Below are positions 27,367 through 36,292 of a stretch of 64,000 nucleotides of DNA, in pieces (the first letter of the stretch is position 1; the number at the start of each line of letters is the position of its first letter). The stretch is from the NCBI RefSeq assembly GCF_006864425.1, contig NZ_QHLI01000007.1, forward strand, positions 1-64,000. Reading direction: 5' to 3'. This stretch comes from Campylobacter troglodytis. Lineage in GTDB: Bacteria > Campylobacterota > Campylobacteria > Campylobacterales > Campylobacteraceae. A program made the translations under genes and the position numbers. The notes beneath the pieces were generated by a model. That model was given only the letters and a program-made list of their open reading frames with translations. It did no database searches and was not told the origin of the DNA.

Positions 27367-28341
27367 TTATTTTAGCTTTCCTGCCTTGCTTGAGGGATTT
27401 AAAATTGTTTCAAGCTGCTTCTCATTTAAATCAAGCTTATAAAATTCTTTAAAATGCCTTTTAAATTCCTCTTTTATATTCACTTCTTTAAAAAGATCTG
27501 GGTGATTTTTTTGGGCTAAAAATTTCAAAACAATTTCTAGATCCAAACTTGGTGCAAAGGGACGGTAGGTGCCAAGTGGAAGCTTATACACTCTTTTATC
27601 TTTAATGGCTTTAATATCCTTGAATTTAGGATCATTAAAGAGATCTTCTGGCTGAGTGGGGGTAAAATTTGTAATATAAATAATCTCAGGATTTAAGCGG
27701 TAAAGCTCCTCTAAATTTATATTGCCATCTGTGTTTGAAATGCCCTTGTAAGCGTTTGTAGCTGCACTTTTTTCTAGCAAATAATCAGCAAAGATCCCCC
27801 CAAGTCTGATTTTGCCATCTTGATATGTAAATATAATCGCAGCCCTAGGCTTTTTAGCAGCTTTTGTTTTATCTTGTATTTGTTTTTCTGTCTGAGTGAT
27901 TTTATCAATGATCTTGCTGCCTTTTTCTTTCAATTTCATCTTTTTTTCAAGCTCTTTTAGCCAATGTGCTAGAACCTCTTTTGAGTTGTAATTACCCTTG
28001 CTTGTTTCAAGCTCGATTAAATTTACCCCAGCTCTTTTTAAGCCATCGCAAAGCTTTAAATTTGCCTTATGGCAGATATAAAGATCGGCATTTAGCATTA
28101 AGAACTCTTCTAAATTTTCATTGTTTGAAGCCTTTATGCTGTGAATTTGTGGGTAAAATTCAGCCGCTAAAGAATTCACAAGGGCATTTTTAGCTGATTG
28201 GGGCATAAAGATTATCTTTGCATCGCTAAGATACAAGATCACAGAAGGCACAGGCCAAACACCTGCTATGGCAACTGTTTTATTTTCGTTTGCATAAAGT
28301 ATGCTACTTAATAAAAGCACAAAAAGTAGAATTTTTTTCAT
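27367..28341 (-). CDS. Periplasmic binding protein for a metal complex (FecB-like)
   Basis: This 324-residue protein has signal peptide MKKILLFVLLLSSILYANE. The layout is that of class III binding proteins (FecB/BtuF): an N-lobe with VAIAGVWPVPSVILYLS and LEEFLMLNADLYICHK, a long linking helix (about 135-165), and a C-lobe with INLEELYRLNPEIIYITNFT and KRVYKLPLGTYRPFAPSLD. It would bind the imported ligand and hand it to the permease. It is about half identical by eye to the paralogue at 28452. The 110-base gap after it has an AAGGAG site for this gene. Confidence 0.88.
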   Translation of the reverse strand: MKKILLFVLLLSSILYANENKTVAIAGVWPVPSVILYLSDAKIIFMPQSAKNALVNSLAAEFYPQIHSIKASNNENLEEFLMLNADLYICHKANLKLCDGLKRAGVNLIELETSKGNYNSKEVLAHWLKELEKKMKLKEKGSKIIDKITQTEKQIQDKTKAAKKPRAAIIFTYQDGKIRLGGIFADYLLEKSAATNAYKGISNTDGNINLEELYRLNPEIIYITNFTPTQPEDLFNDPKFKDIKAIKDKRVYKLPLGTYRPFAPSLDLEIVLKFLAQKNHPDLFKEVNIKEEFKRHFKEFYKLDLNEKQLETILNPSSKAGKLK

Positions 28342-28451
28342 AATTTCTCCTTAAATTTTTGTTTTAGACTCTCAGTTAAGGTAATTTTTGCAAAAATTCA
28401 TAGGATTTTTTGCAAGATAAAATTAAGCTAAAAAGCCACAAACACAGCTTA

Positions 28452-29411
28452 TCAAAGCTCACCCGCTTCTTTTTTAGGATGCAAGATAAGTTCTAATTGA
28501 GCCTCGTTTAAATTTATCTTGTAAAAATGCTTAAAATGCTTTCTAAACTCCTCTTTTATGTCTATGTCCTCAAAAAGCTCTGGGTAATTTGTCTTTGCTA
28601 GGTGCAAAAGCACAGGGGCTACATCTAAATTTGGAGCAAAGGGACGGTAGGTAGCAAGGGGAAATTTATAAACCCTCTTGTTTTTAACGGCTTTAAGATC
28701 TTTAAATTTGGGATCATTAAAGAGATCTTCTGGCTGGGCCTGGGTGAAATTTGTAAGATAAATAATCTCAGGATTTAAGCGGTAAAGCTCCTCTAAATTT
28801 ATAAGCCCCTCAGTAGAAAAGCCCTTGTAAGCATCTATAAGTCCGCTTTTTTCTAGGTAATAACTCCTTGTGCCAACTGTTATCTTGTGTTTGTCAGGTC
28901 TTAAAATTAGCCCTCTTAGTTTATTAATCCCCTTTGTTCTTTGTGCTATTAGCTCCTCAGCCTCGCTAATTTTGCCTATTAAATCCTCGTTCTTAACTTT
29001 TATATCAAAATACTCACTAAGCTCATCAAGCCAATATTTTATGGTTTTTTTCATATTATAATTATCCACATTCACATCAAAGAGCTTGACATTTAGCCCT
29101 GCCTTTTTTAAACCCTCATAAAGCCTTTTATCACCGCTATGCCCTAGATATAAGTCAGCATTCATTGATAAAAGCTCTTCTAAATTCTCGCTTCTACTGC
29201 TTAAAACAGTTTTAAATTCAGGCTTTAAGTCAATTACCACTGAATTTTCAATGGCATTTAAAGCAGACCGTGGAATGTAAATAATATTAGCGTCCGTAAA
29301 AAAGGCTAAGATTGATGGCATAGGCCAAAGCCCTCCAAAAACTACGACCTTTAAGGGCTGTGAGAGGGCTAAGCTTAAGCCTAAAATAAGAAATAAAAAG
29401 ATCTTTCTCAA
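28452..29411 (-). CDS. Periplasmic binding protein for a metal complex, paralogue
   Basis: This 319-residue paralogue of the protein at 27367 has signal peptide MRKIFLFLILGLSLALS. It shares the blocks FGGLWPMPSILAFFTDA, NLEELLSMNADLYLGHS, INLEELYRLNPEIIYLTNFT and KRVYKFPLATYRPFAPNLD. It overlaps the next upstream gene by 4 bases, so it is translated in one unit with the two GATase-like genes. Two kept and one broken paralogue suggest divergence in ligand preference. The ligand itself cannot be read from the sequence. Confidence 0.88.
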   Translation of the reverse strand: MRKIFLFLILGLSLALSQPLKVVVFGGLWPMPSILAFFTDANIIYIPRSALNAIENSVVIDLKPEFKTVLSSRSENLEELLSMNADLYLGHSGDKRLYEGLKKAGLNVKLFDVNVDNYNMKKTIKYWLDELSEYFDIKVKNEDLIGKISEAEELIAQRTKGINKLRGLILRPDKHKITVGTRSYYLEKSGLIDAYKGFSTEGLINLEELYRLNPEIIYLTNFTQAQPEDLFNDPKFKDLKAVKNKRVYKFPLATYRPFAPNLDVAPVLLHLAKTNYPELFEDIDIKEEFRKHFKHFYKINLNEAQLELILHPKKEAGEL

Positions 29412-30031
29412 GCCCCTACCTTTTGTGCTAGATCATACTCAAGCCAAGACATAAAGCCGTCAAAAAAGGGCTCAGTTATAGGCATAAAGCCTTGCCCGAA
29501 GTGAAAATCAGGATCCAAAGCACTTAGATAAAGACTTCCTTTAAAGCTTTGATCATCCTTGCAAATAATGCTTTCTCCAAGCTCATTTACTAAAATCTTT
29601 TCTATGTTTAAACCGTGCAAGAATGAGCCGTGAAGATGCCATTTACACTGATAAAGCTCTAAAAAATCCCAAATTTTATGGCTTTCATTAGCCTTTGCTA
29701 GATATAAATCAGCCCCAGGAAGTATCCACCACCAAAAATTCGTTATACAGCTTTTGTATTTAATATGATCAAAAAGCCCCTCTGTAAGATCGGGAAAAAC
29801 AAGCAAATTCCCTCCATTTTTAAGATAAGAAAGGATTTTGTCTTTATTTTCAAGCACAAAACGAGGATGAAGCCTAGAAGCCATCACTACTAAATCAAAG
29901 CCCTCCAAGCTTTCTTTTTTAAGATCGGGCAAATAAAAAATTTGATCAAAAAAATGCTTATATTTGCCATTTTTATTTGTGAAAAAATTTTGATGAAAGG
30001 AAGTCCCACCTGTGATTATAGCCTTTTTCAT
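29408..30031 (-). CDS. Unrecognised soluble protein, amidotransferase-like look
   Basis: This is a 207-residue protein without a signal peptide. The start MKKAIITGGTSFHQNFF and the strand-turn block ILSYLKNGGNLLVFPD resemble the class I glutamine-amidotransferase/ThuA fold. I see no clear catalytic cysteine in the usual nucleophile-elbow context, so activity is not claimed. Other features are FWWWILPGADLYLAK and LSALDPDFHFGQGFMP. It overlaps both neighbours by 4 bases. A link to chemical handling of the imported ligand is inference from the locus. Confidence 0.6.
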   Translation of the reverse strand: MKKAIITGGTSFHQNFFTNKNGKYKHFFDQIFYLPDLKKESLEGFDLVVMASRLHPRFVLENKDKILSYLKNGGNLLVFPDLTEGLFDHIKYKSCITNFWWWILPGADLYLAKANESHKIWDFLELYQCKWHLHGSFLHGLNIEKILVNELGESIICKDDQSFKGSLYLSALDPDFHFGQGFMPITEPFFDGFMSWLEYDLAQKVGA

Positions 30032-30681
30032 AGCCTAGTCCTTAATTCATCTTCAAGCCAGATCAAGCAGTTAAGCCCCATTCTACGAGAGGTGTCATTT
30101 TCAAATCCCATTGAAAGTCCCATTAAATCAGCTCCTGCTGTTTTAAGCAAGATGCCCTCAAATGAGCTTTTATCTATGTAAGCTACGCATTCGCCCTCAT
30201 TATCTTCTAAGATAAGCTCGGCATTTAAGGGCTTTTGTATGAAGCCTCTGTTGAAAAAGCCCTTGACGCCGTGTCTGTGGTTTAGATCATACTCTCTTAC
30301 TCCCTTGCATATAGGATGCTTAGTAAGTTTAATCTCTCTTGATTTTATAGCAAGTTTGCTTTGAGTGTAAAGGGGTAAATTTGGCAAATACTCACAAAAA
30401 CTTGCCGCAAAGTCAAAGATAATGCCTCCTCTAGCAAGAAAGTCCTCTAAAAGCTCTTTATTTCTATAAAGCCAAATTTGATCAACCGTAGCAGGTAAAA
30501 CCAAGGCACAAAAATATTTTAAAACATCTTTTTTAAATTCACAGTAAAGATCTAATTCTTGCATAAGATCACAGTAATAACCCTCGCAACACACCTTTTT
30601 GTCCCAAGAGTTTATATAGGCTATCTTGCCAGCCTTATTTATATAGTGAAAATCTAAATTTGTATAATCCATATAAGACAT
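30028..30681 (-). CDS. Unrecognised soluble protein, amidotransferase-like look, locus start
   Basis: This is a 217-residue protein without a signal peptide, first gene of the minus-strand uptake locus. The block LEDFLARGGIIFDFAASFCEYLP has the glycine turn and strand pattern of the same fold as its partner at 29408, and contains a cysteine. HRHGVKGFFNRGFI and GLNCLIWLEDE are further landmarks; the C-terminal part mirrors the partner's ending (FMSWLEYD). The two look like diverged halves of one family or a heterodimer. Cytosolic location suggests processing after import or regulation. Function not known to me. Confidence 0.6.
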   Translation of the reverse strand: MSYMDYTNLDFHYINKAGKIAYINSWDKKVCCEGYYCDLMQELDLYCEFKKDVLKYFCALVLPATVDQIWLYRNKELLEDFLARGGIIFDFAASFCEYLPNLPLYTQSKLAIKSREIKLTKHPICKGVREYDLNHRHGVKGFFNRGFIQKPLNAELILEDNEGECVAYIDKSSFEGILLKTAGADLMGLSMGFENDTSRRMGLNCLIWLEDELRTRL

Positions 30682-31071
30682 TTATCTACCTTTAAAATTT
30701 TAAGTGTAATTATTAATTTTTAAAAAGTATAGCAAAAAAGCTTAAATTTTCTTAGTTTTTTAATGTTGAATTTAAAAAATTCATTTGCTTTAAATTGCCT
30801 TGAAGCTCTTTAAATTTAAAAAAAGTTTTTGCTCTTTTAAATTAAGTTAAAATTTAAGCATTTTTGTAGAAAAATAACTTAAAAAAATTGTAAAATTCAC
30901 CGGGTGAATTTTTGCCTTTATCCACTTTTAAAGATCAACACACAAAAAAGTGCTTTAATGATTAAAAAAGGCATTTAAGTGAATGTTCAAAGCAAGTCTT
31001 CTTAGCTAGGATAAAGCTAGTAAAAATTAATCAAACTTAGATAAAATGTTTTATTTGATTTTGGATTTGCT
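30682..31071. promoter_or_regulatory. Divergent promoter region of uptake locus and lolA
   Basis: There are no genes. The first part (about 30690-30740) should hold the promoter for the minus-strand locus: reading leftward, tatactttttaaaaatta and an AT-rich palindromic stretch (ttaataatta) that may be a metal-regulator site. Toward 31030-31060, gataaaat lies at the right distance to be the -10 region of lolA. Confidence 0.45.
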
Positions 31072-31578
31072 ATGAGATATTTATTTCTTTTTTGTTTGTG
31101 TTTTCTTCAACTTTTTGCCTTTGATCTAAATTACAAAAGCTTTGCTAGCGATTTTGTTCAAACTGTTCGTTCTATAAATTCAAGCATAAGCTATGAGGGA
31201 AGCTTTGTGCTAACTCAAAATGAGGCCTTTTGGCAGTATAAAAAGCCAAACAACAAGCAAATTTTTATAAGGAAAAATGAGGTGATTATCTTAGAGCCAA
31301 GCTTAGAACAAGCCACGGTAAGTTCCTTAAACGAACTTCCAAATTTAAGCCAAATTTTCAAACAAGCAAAAAAGATCTCAAAGGATCATTATGAGGCAAA
31401 ATATCAGCAAATTATCTACAAAATAGAGCTTCAAAACGAAGAAATTAAAAGCATAGCTTATAAAGACGAGCTTGACAATGAGGTGCTTATACTCTTAGCT
31501 AATCAAAAAAGAAATGTAGCCATAAACAAAGAACTTTTTAGCCCCAAAATTCCCCCACATTATGATCTTATAAGATAG
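31072..31578 (+). CDS. lolA: Outer-membrane lipoprotein carrier protein
   Basis: This 168-residue protein has a signal peptide (MRYLFLFCLCFLQLFAF). LolA carries lipoproteins across the periplasm from LolCDE to the outer membrane. The core pattern fits: FASDFVQTVRS near 25, ISYEGSFVLTQNEAFWQYKKP near 39-59, and IRKNEVIILEPSLEQAT near 64-80. It is shorter than enteric LolA, as in other epsilonproteobacteria. I recall it next to secA in C. jejuni. The pagP gene begins 3 bases after its stop. Confidence 0.85.
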   Translation: MRYLFLFCLCFLQLFAFDLNYKSFASDFVQTVRSINSSISYEGSFVLTQNEAFWQYKKPNNKQIFIRKNEVIILEPSLEQATVSSLNELPNLSQIFKQAKKISKDHYEAKYQQIIYKIELQNEEIKSIAYKDELDNEVLILLANQKRNVAINKELFSPKIPPHYDLIR

Positions 31579-31581
31579 TAA

Positions 31582-32118
31582 ATGAGATTCTTATTTTGTC
31601 TTTTGCTATTATTCTCTGTTGTTTTTTGCGAGGAGTCTGAGGATTCAAATGCCAAAAGGCTTGTTCTTTTTTTAAAAAATCAAATGCAAGATTCTTATGA
31701 AAATGGCAGATTAACTGCCTTGCTTCCTATAAATACCTGGCATAACCGCTATACTTACAGCGAGGATAGAGTTCAAAGGTATAATGAAAGACCTTATGGG
31801 CTTGGAATTTCTAAGACTATCAATAAAAAATACGAATTTTATGGGATTTACGGGATAGTGTTTGCAGATTCAAATTATCACACCCAAAGTATGTTTGGCT
31901 ATATTCATCTTTATCATCTTAATAAGGGCTCTATAAAATTTGCACTTGGCTACACAGTAGGACTTACTCAAAGGTATGAGTATTGGTATATACCTTTGCC
32001 TTTGCCCTTACCTGCTATGGGTATAAATTACAAAAGCTTTTCTATTCAAGCAGCCTATGTGCCAGGCGGTAAAAATGACGCAAATGTGCTTTTTTCTTGG
32101 CTTTCTTGGATCTTTTAG
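31582..32118 (+). CDS. pagP: Lipid A palmitoyltransferase (PagP homologue)
   Basis: This 178-residue protein has signal peptide MRFLFCLLLLFSVVFCEE and then an 8-stranded-barrel-type sequence. It matches PagP closely: INTWHNRYTY (H54 for catalytic H33 of the mature E. coli protein), RYNERPYGLGISK, FADSN (D96-S97 for the other active-site residues), LGYTVGLTQR, YIPLPLPLPAMGINY, QAAYVPGGKNDANVLFSW, with a terminal phenylalanine. PagP moves a palmitate from a phospholipid to lipid A in the outer membrane, raising resistance to cationic peptides. Immediate coupling to lolA suggests shared expression. The end overlaps the opposing YihY gene by 4 bases. Confidence 0.9.
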   Translation: MRFLFCLLLLFSVVFCEESEDSNAKRLVLFLKNQMQDSYENGRLTALLPINTWHNRYTYSEDRVQRYNERPYGLGISKTINKKYEFYGIYGIVFADSNYHTQSMFGYIHLYHLNKGSIKFALGYTVGLTQRYEYWYIPLPLPLPAMGINYKSFSIQAAYVPGGKNDANVLFSWLSWIF

Positions 32119-32924
32119 CTAGTTTTTTTGCTTTTTTTTACAGGAACTGGCTGATCTAGATGATAATAAGCCTTTAAGCCAAAAAGATAGATAACCCAAG
32201 ATATATAAAGCCACAAAAAGAAGAACAAAAGGGTGGAAAAAGAACCATACACATTGGTATAAGTCTTGTTATACACCACATAATAAATAAATAAATTCTT
32301 GCTTATATACCAAATGGCAGCACTTACAAAAGAGCTTAAACTTAGCATTTTAAGGCTTCCCTTATTTAAGGAGCTTGAAAAGGCTACAAAAAAAAGCCCC
32401 CAAATGATAAGAAAGGGTAAAAGCTCTAAGATATTAAAGCTAACCTGCCACTCATCTAGGGTTTTTTGTATGAAACTTGACACATAAAAGCTAAGCCCTA
32501 ATCCCAAAGGAGTTAAGGTTACTAGGGTCCAGTAAGAACTAATGCTTTGCCACAAAGTCTTTGGCTCATTTTTGCTTATGCGGTTTATCACATAATCATA
32601 GCTTGAAAAAAATGCCAAAGAGGTAAAAATCATAGCCACAAAGCCAACTATGCCAAGATTAACGCTGTTTTTTAAAAAAGAATCCAGATAAGAGGATATT
32701 AATTCTTGCTGGGTGGGGATTAAAAAGTTAAAGATTAGCCCTTTCATTTTGTCATAATAAATTTGAAAACTAGGTATTTGAGTAAAGATAGAAAAGCCTA
32801 CAAACAAAAGGGGTATCAAGGAAAGCACTGTGTAAAAGCTAAGTGCTGCTGAAAAGAGCATTATTTCCTTGTCCTTAAAAAGTAGGACAAAGAACCAAAG
32901 CTGCTTTAATTTGCCCATTATCAA
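32115..32924 (-). CDS. YihY/BrkB family inner-membrane protein
   Basis: This 269-residue protein has six predicted membrane segments and the family blocks ALSFYTVLSLIPLL near 27-40, GFVAMIFTSLAFFSSYDYVINRI, and YGSFSTLLFFFLWLYISWVIYLFGL near 225-250. It was once called ribonuclease BN, but the family is a membrane protein of unclear role. The start could be the second ATG (MGK). It overlaps the glcD-like gene by 4 bases, a pair I recall as Cj1212c-Cj1213c. Confidence 0.88.
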   Translation of the reverse strand: MIMGKLKQLWFFVLLFKDKEIMLFSAALSFYTVLSLIPLLFVGFSIFTQIPSFQIYYDKMKGLIFNFLIPTQQELISSYLDSFLKNSVNLGIVGFVAMIFTSLAFFSSYDYVINRISKNEPKTLWQSISSYWTLVTLTPLGLGLSFYVSSFIQKTLDEWQVSFNILELLPFLIIWGLFFVAFSSSLNKGSLKMLSLSSFVSAAIWYISKNLFIYYVVYNKTYTNVYGSFSTLLFFFLWLYISWVIYLFGLKAYYHLDQPVPVKKSKKTS

Positions 32925-34303
32925 AGCCCCATTTTAAAGGGGTTTAAGATATTATTTGGATCAAATGCCTTCTTTATACTTTTAAAAAGTTGCATCTCAG
33001 CTTCTGTAAATGCTAGTCGCATAAAAGGAGCCTTTGAAAGCCCTATACCATGCTCCCCACTGAGAGTGCCTCCTAAGCTAACGGCTAATTGAAAAATCTC
33101 TGTAATCGCCTCGTGTCCTTGCTCAACTTGCTTTTTGTCGTTTTTATCAGGCACCATAACATTTGCATGCACATTTCCATCCCCTGTATGTCCAAAGCAA
33201 GGCACCTTAAAGCCGTATTTATCAGCTATCTTGGTAATTCCTGCTAGTAGCTCAGGAAGCTTTGATCTAGGAACTGTTATGTCTTCATTGAGCTTTAAAT
33301 TCCCATAAATATTAATGCTTTGAGAGCAGTTTCTTCTAGCAAACCAAATATCAGCTACTTCTTGCTCATCCTTTGCTATCCTAAATTCCCTTGCTCCACA
33401 AGATAAAAAGCTTTCTTTGAGCAAGGCTAGATCCATATCAATTGCCTCTATGACCTTGCCATCTACATCGCTGATTAAAATAGCCCCTGCATCCCTTGGA
33501 AGTCCTTTGTTGAATTTATCCTCCACAGCTTGAATGCTTAAATTATCCAAAAACTCCATAGAAACAGGGGTAACCCCCTTTGATAGGCTCTTATAAACCG
33601 CATTCATAGCATCTTCAACTGTGTCAAAAACTCCCATAGCAGTTTTTTTAAGCCTTGGCAAGGCTATAAGCTTTAGGGTAATTTCTGTTATAACCGCCAA
33701 AGAACCCTCACTTGCTATTAAAATTCCTGCTATATTATAGCCTGCTACATCTTTTATGGTTCTTTTGCCTGCACGAATTAGCTCTCCGTTTGGCAAAACA
33801 GCACGCAAGGCCATAACATAATCCTTTGTGATGCCATACTTAGCTGCTCTCATCCCGCCTGCATTTTCGCTGACATTGCCTCCAAGTGAGGAATACTCCA
33901 TACTTGCTGGATCAGGTGGATAAAAAAGCCCAAGCTTTGCTACTTCTTTTTGTAAATGAGCGTTGATGACACCGGGTTGAACCACTGCTACTAAATTTTC
34001 AAGATCTATTTCTAAAATTTTATTCATATGCTTTTCAAAGCTAAGAACAAGCCCCCCACTTACAGCCAAAGCCCCTCCTGTAAAGCCAGAACCTGCTCCT
34101 CTTGGAACTATGATGATCTTATTTTCATTGCAGTAGCTTAAAATTTTACTTATATCTTCTTCATTTCTTGGAAAAAGTACCCCATCAGGAAGGTGGATCT
34201 TCCTTGTAGCATCGTAACTATAAGCTCTTTTGTGAGCCTCGTCAAAATAGGCATTGTCCTCTCCTAAGAGGCTTTTGAAATAGTGCTGAAATTCTGTCTT
34301 CAC
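32921..34303 (-). CDS. glcD: FAD-linked oxidase, GlcD/D-lactate dehydrogenase type
   Basis: This 460-residue flavoprotein oxidises a 2-hydroxy acid, such as glycolate or D-lactate, and passes electrons to the respiratory chain. The FAD-binding PCMH block is IIIVPRGAGSGFTGGALAVS near 59-78 and PPDPASMEYSSLGGNVSENAGG near 132-153. The C-terminal GHTGDGNVHANVM and SLGGTLSGEHGIGLSK hold the active-site histidines. Which acid is used is not decided by these motifs. It overlaps the exported-protein gene by 4 bases, an order shared with C. jejuni as I recall. Confidence 0.93.
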   Translation of the reverse strand: MKTEFQHYFKSLLGEDNAYFDEAHKRAYSYDATRKIHLPDGVLFPRNEEDISKILSYCNENKIIIVPRGAGSGFTGGALAVSGGLVLSFEKHMNKILEIDLENLVAVVQPGVINAHLQKEVAKLGLFYPPDPASMEYSSLGGNVSENAGGMRAAKYGITKDYVMALRAVLPNGELIRAGKRTIKDVAGYNIAGILIASEGSLAVITEITLKLIALPRLKKTAMGVFDTVEDAMNAVYKSLSKGVTPVSMEFLDNLSIQAVEDKFNKGLPRDAGAILISDVDGKVIEAIDMDLALLKESFLSCGAREFRIAKDEQEVADIWFARRNCSQSINIYGNLKLNEDITVPRSKLPELLAGITKIADKYGFKVPCFGHTGDGNVHANVMVPDKNDKKQVEQGHEAITEIFQLAVSLGGTLSGEHGIGLSKAPFMRLAFTEAEMQLFKSIKKAFDPNNILNPFKMGL

Positions 34304-35016
34304 CTACCCTCTCCTATCAATTTTTTGTAATACTCATAATAATCCTTAACCCCCCACTCAAAAAAGTTGAAAAAATTCTTTTTATATCCTTCTACATTCG
34401 AGTAAAAGGGCTTTTGAGCCTCTAAATTTAAAGAGTTAAAGGGCTCTTCAAAAAGTACAGTAAAACTAGCACAGTCTAAAAAAGAGATCTTATCTTCTAA
34501 GACAAAGGCAAGGACGCCAACTGCATTGCTAGCACAAAAAAGCTTAAAATCTTTTTGTTTTGGGCTAAGCTTAAATTCTCTTATCATATAAGCACCCAAA
34601 AGATCAGGATGGACAAAATAAAGCTGATTAAATTTTTCTCTTATGCTGTTATAATTTTCTTCATTTGGTGCTATAAGCAAGATCCTATCATATAAAAAAT
34701 TCACTATTACCTCATCTCCCTTTTGCACCTTGCTATCAAGCAGAGGCAGGGCTTTTTGCTCTAAGATAGTAAAGGGGCTTAATTCTAGCTTTATTAGCCC
34801 ATCTTCTCTTTGAATCACAGTTGCACTTGAAATGATAGAACTTGTATTCTTAAAGCTTTGAAGCACAGCAGCACTTGTGCCTATTTTAATCCTCTCATCA
34901 TCTTGTATGTAAATGAATTTTCCTTTTATATCTTCGATCTTAAAATGCAAGGACTTAAATTCAAAGCCTTGTAAGCTTACACATAAAAGGGCAAAAAATA
35001 TAAGTTTTTTTAGCAA
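34300..35016 (-). CDS. Exported protein of unknown function (Cj1214c-like by position)
   Basis: This 238-residue protein has signal peptide MLKKLIFFALLCVSLQGF. The body is mixed strand and helix without a recognised motif; KIGTSAAVLQSF and VQKGDEVIVNFLYDRILLIAPNE suggest small beta domains. It ends with a tyrosine-rich helix (WGVKDYYEYYKKLIG). It is divergent from the M23 peptidase gene with about 106 bases between, and lies in an operon with glcD and YihY. Function unknown; the position suggests envelope biology. Confidence 0.75.
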   Translation of the reverse strand: MLKKLIFFALLCVSLQGFEFKSLHFKIEDIKGKFIYIQDDERIKIGTSAAVLQSFKNTSSIISSATVIQREDGLIKLELSPFTILEQKALPLLDSKVQKGDEVIVNFLYDRILLIAPNEENYNSIREKFNQLYFVHPDLLGAYMIREFKLSPKQKDFKLFCASNAVGVLAFVLEDKISFLDCASFTVLFEEPFNSLNLEAQKPFYSNVEGYKKNFFNFFEWGVKDYYEYYKKLIGEGR

Positions 35017-35122
35017 AGAAACCCCCTAGATAAAGAAGAAATTATAATCTCTTTTTCTTACAATTTAACAGCAATATTAAGAATTTTAAGGTAAAATTTA
35101 GCTTTTTTGAAAGGATGATTTT

Positions 35123-36292
35123 ATGAAAAAACTGGCACTTTTTTGTTTATTTTTAAGCTCTCAGCTTTTTGGCGCTGTGCAAATAGAGATTAAAGAATGG
35201 GAGAAAAATAAATTTTTTTCCACTTTTTTAGAGGAAAATTCACTGCCTTACTCCTTGTATAGAGACTTGGATGCCCAAGAAAAAGAACTAGCCTCTGAAA
35301 TTCAAGCAGGACAAAAATTTCACATCTTAAAAGATGAAAATGAACAAATAGAACAGGTTTTAATACCGGTTAGTAACTCCGATCTTCAGCTTCACATATA
35401 CAAGGACAAAGAGGGCAAGTATCTTTCAAGCTTTTCGCCCATTTCTTATGACACAGAGCTTAGATTTTTGAAATTTAGCATTGAAAACTCAGCCTACAAG
35501 GATATAGAGCAAATAACAGGTAGCACCCCACTAGCAAGGGCTATGACAAATGCCTTTGCTGGAAATGTGGATTTTAAGAGTATGCAAAAGGGTGATGAGA
35601 TCATTGTCCTTTATGAGAGGAAAGAAAGGCTAGGCGAGAGATTTGGAGATATAGTTATAAAGATGGCTAGTGTGGGGGCAAATAAAAAAGCAAAGAAGGT
35701 ATTTGCCTTTAAGGATAGCTTTTTTGATCTAAATGGCAAGGAGATGAAAAATTTCTTGCTGGCTACTCCTGTAAGGTATAGTAGGATTAGTTCTTATTTC
35801 ACAAAGGCAAGATTTCATCCCATACTTAAAAAATATAGAGCGCATTTGGGAGTGGATTATGCCGCACCTCACGGAACCCCTGTTAAAAGCTCAGGAAATG
35901 GAGTGGTAAGCTTTGTAGGCACAAGGGGAGGATATGGCAAGACAGTGCAAATCGAGCACGGCTCAGGTTACAGAACCCTTTATGCACATTTAAGCAGATA
36001 TGCCAAGATAAAAAAGGGACAAAAGGTATCCCAAGGACAAACCATAGCCTATGTCGGCTCAACAGGGCTTAGCACAGGACCTCATCTTCATTTTGGACTT
36101 TATCTTAATAATGTAGCCATAAATCCTCTTTCTGTTGTAAAGATAGCAAAATCCATACTCAAGGGCAAGGAAAAAGAAGATTTTGACAAGCTAAGGGCCG
36201 AGTATGAAAAGCAAACACAAGAATTTATAAGCCTAGACAAGCTAATACCCACAAAGGAACCTGAAAGCATACAAAGATATATAGAGCTTTGA
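35123..36292 (+). CDS. M23 family peptidoglycan endopeptidase
   Basis: This 389-residue protein has signal peptide MKKLALFCLFLSSQLFGA. The C-terminal M23 domain contains the zinc ligands H241 and D245 in HLGVDY, the YAHL block (H289), and HLH at 321-323, with GNGVVSFVGTRGGYGKT between. M23 enzymes cut peptide cross-links of peptidoglycan and shape helical cells in Campylobacter and Helicobacter. Residues 20-220 form an LysM-like/Csd-type N-terminal region without a clear motif. It corresponds by order to Cj1215. Confidence 0.92.
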   Translation: MKKLALFCLFLSSQLFGAVQIEIKEWEKNKFFSTFLEENSLPYSLYRDLDAQEKELASEIQAGQKFHILKDENEQIEQVLIPVSNSDLQLHIYKDKEGKYLSSFSPISYDTELRFLKFSIENSAYKDIEQITGSTPLARAMTNAFAGNVDFKSMQKGDEIIVLYERKERLGERFGDIVIKMASVGANKKAKKVFAFKDSFFDLNGKEMKNFLLATPVRYSRISSYFTKARFHPILKKYRAHLGVDYAAPHGTPVKSSGNGVVSFVGTRGGYGKTVQIEHGSGYRTLYAHLSRYAKIKKGQKVSQGQTIAYVGSTGLSTGPHLHFGLYLNNVAINPLSVVKIAKSILKGKEKEDFDKLRAEYEKQTQEFISLDKLIPTKEPESIQRYIEL

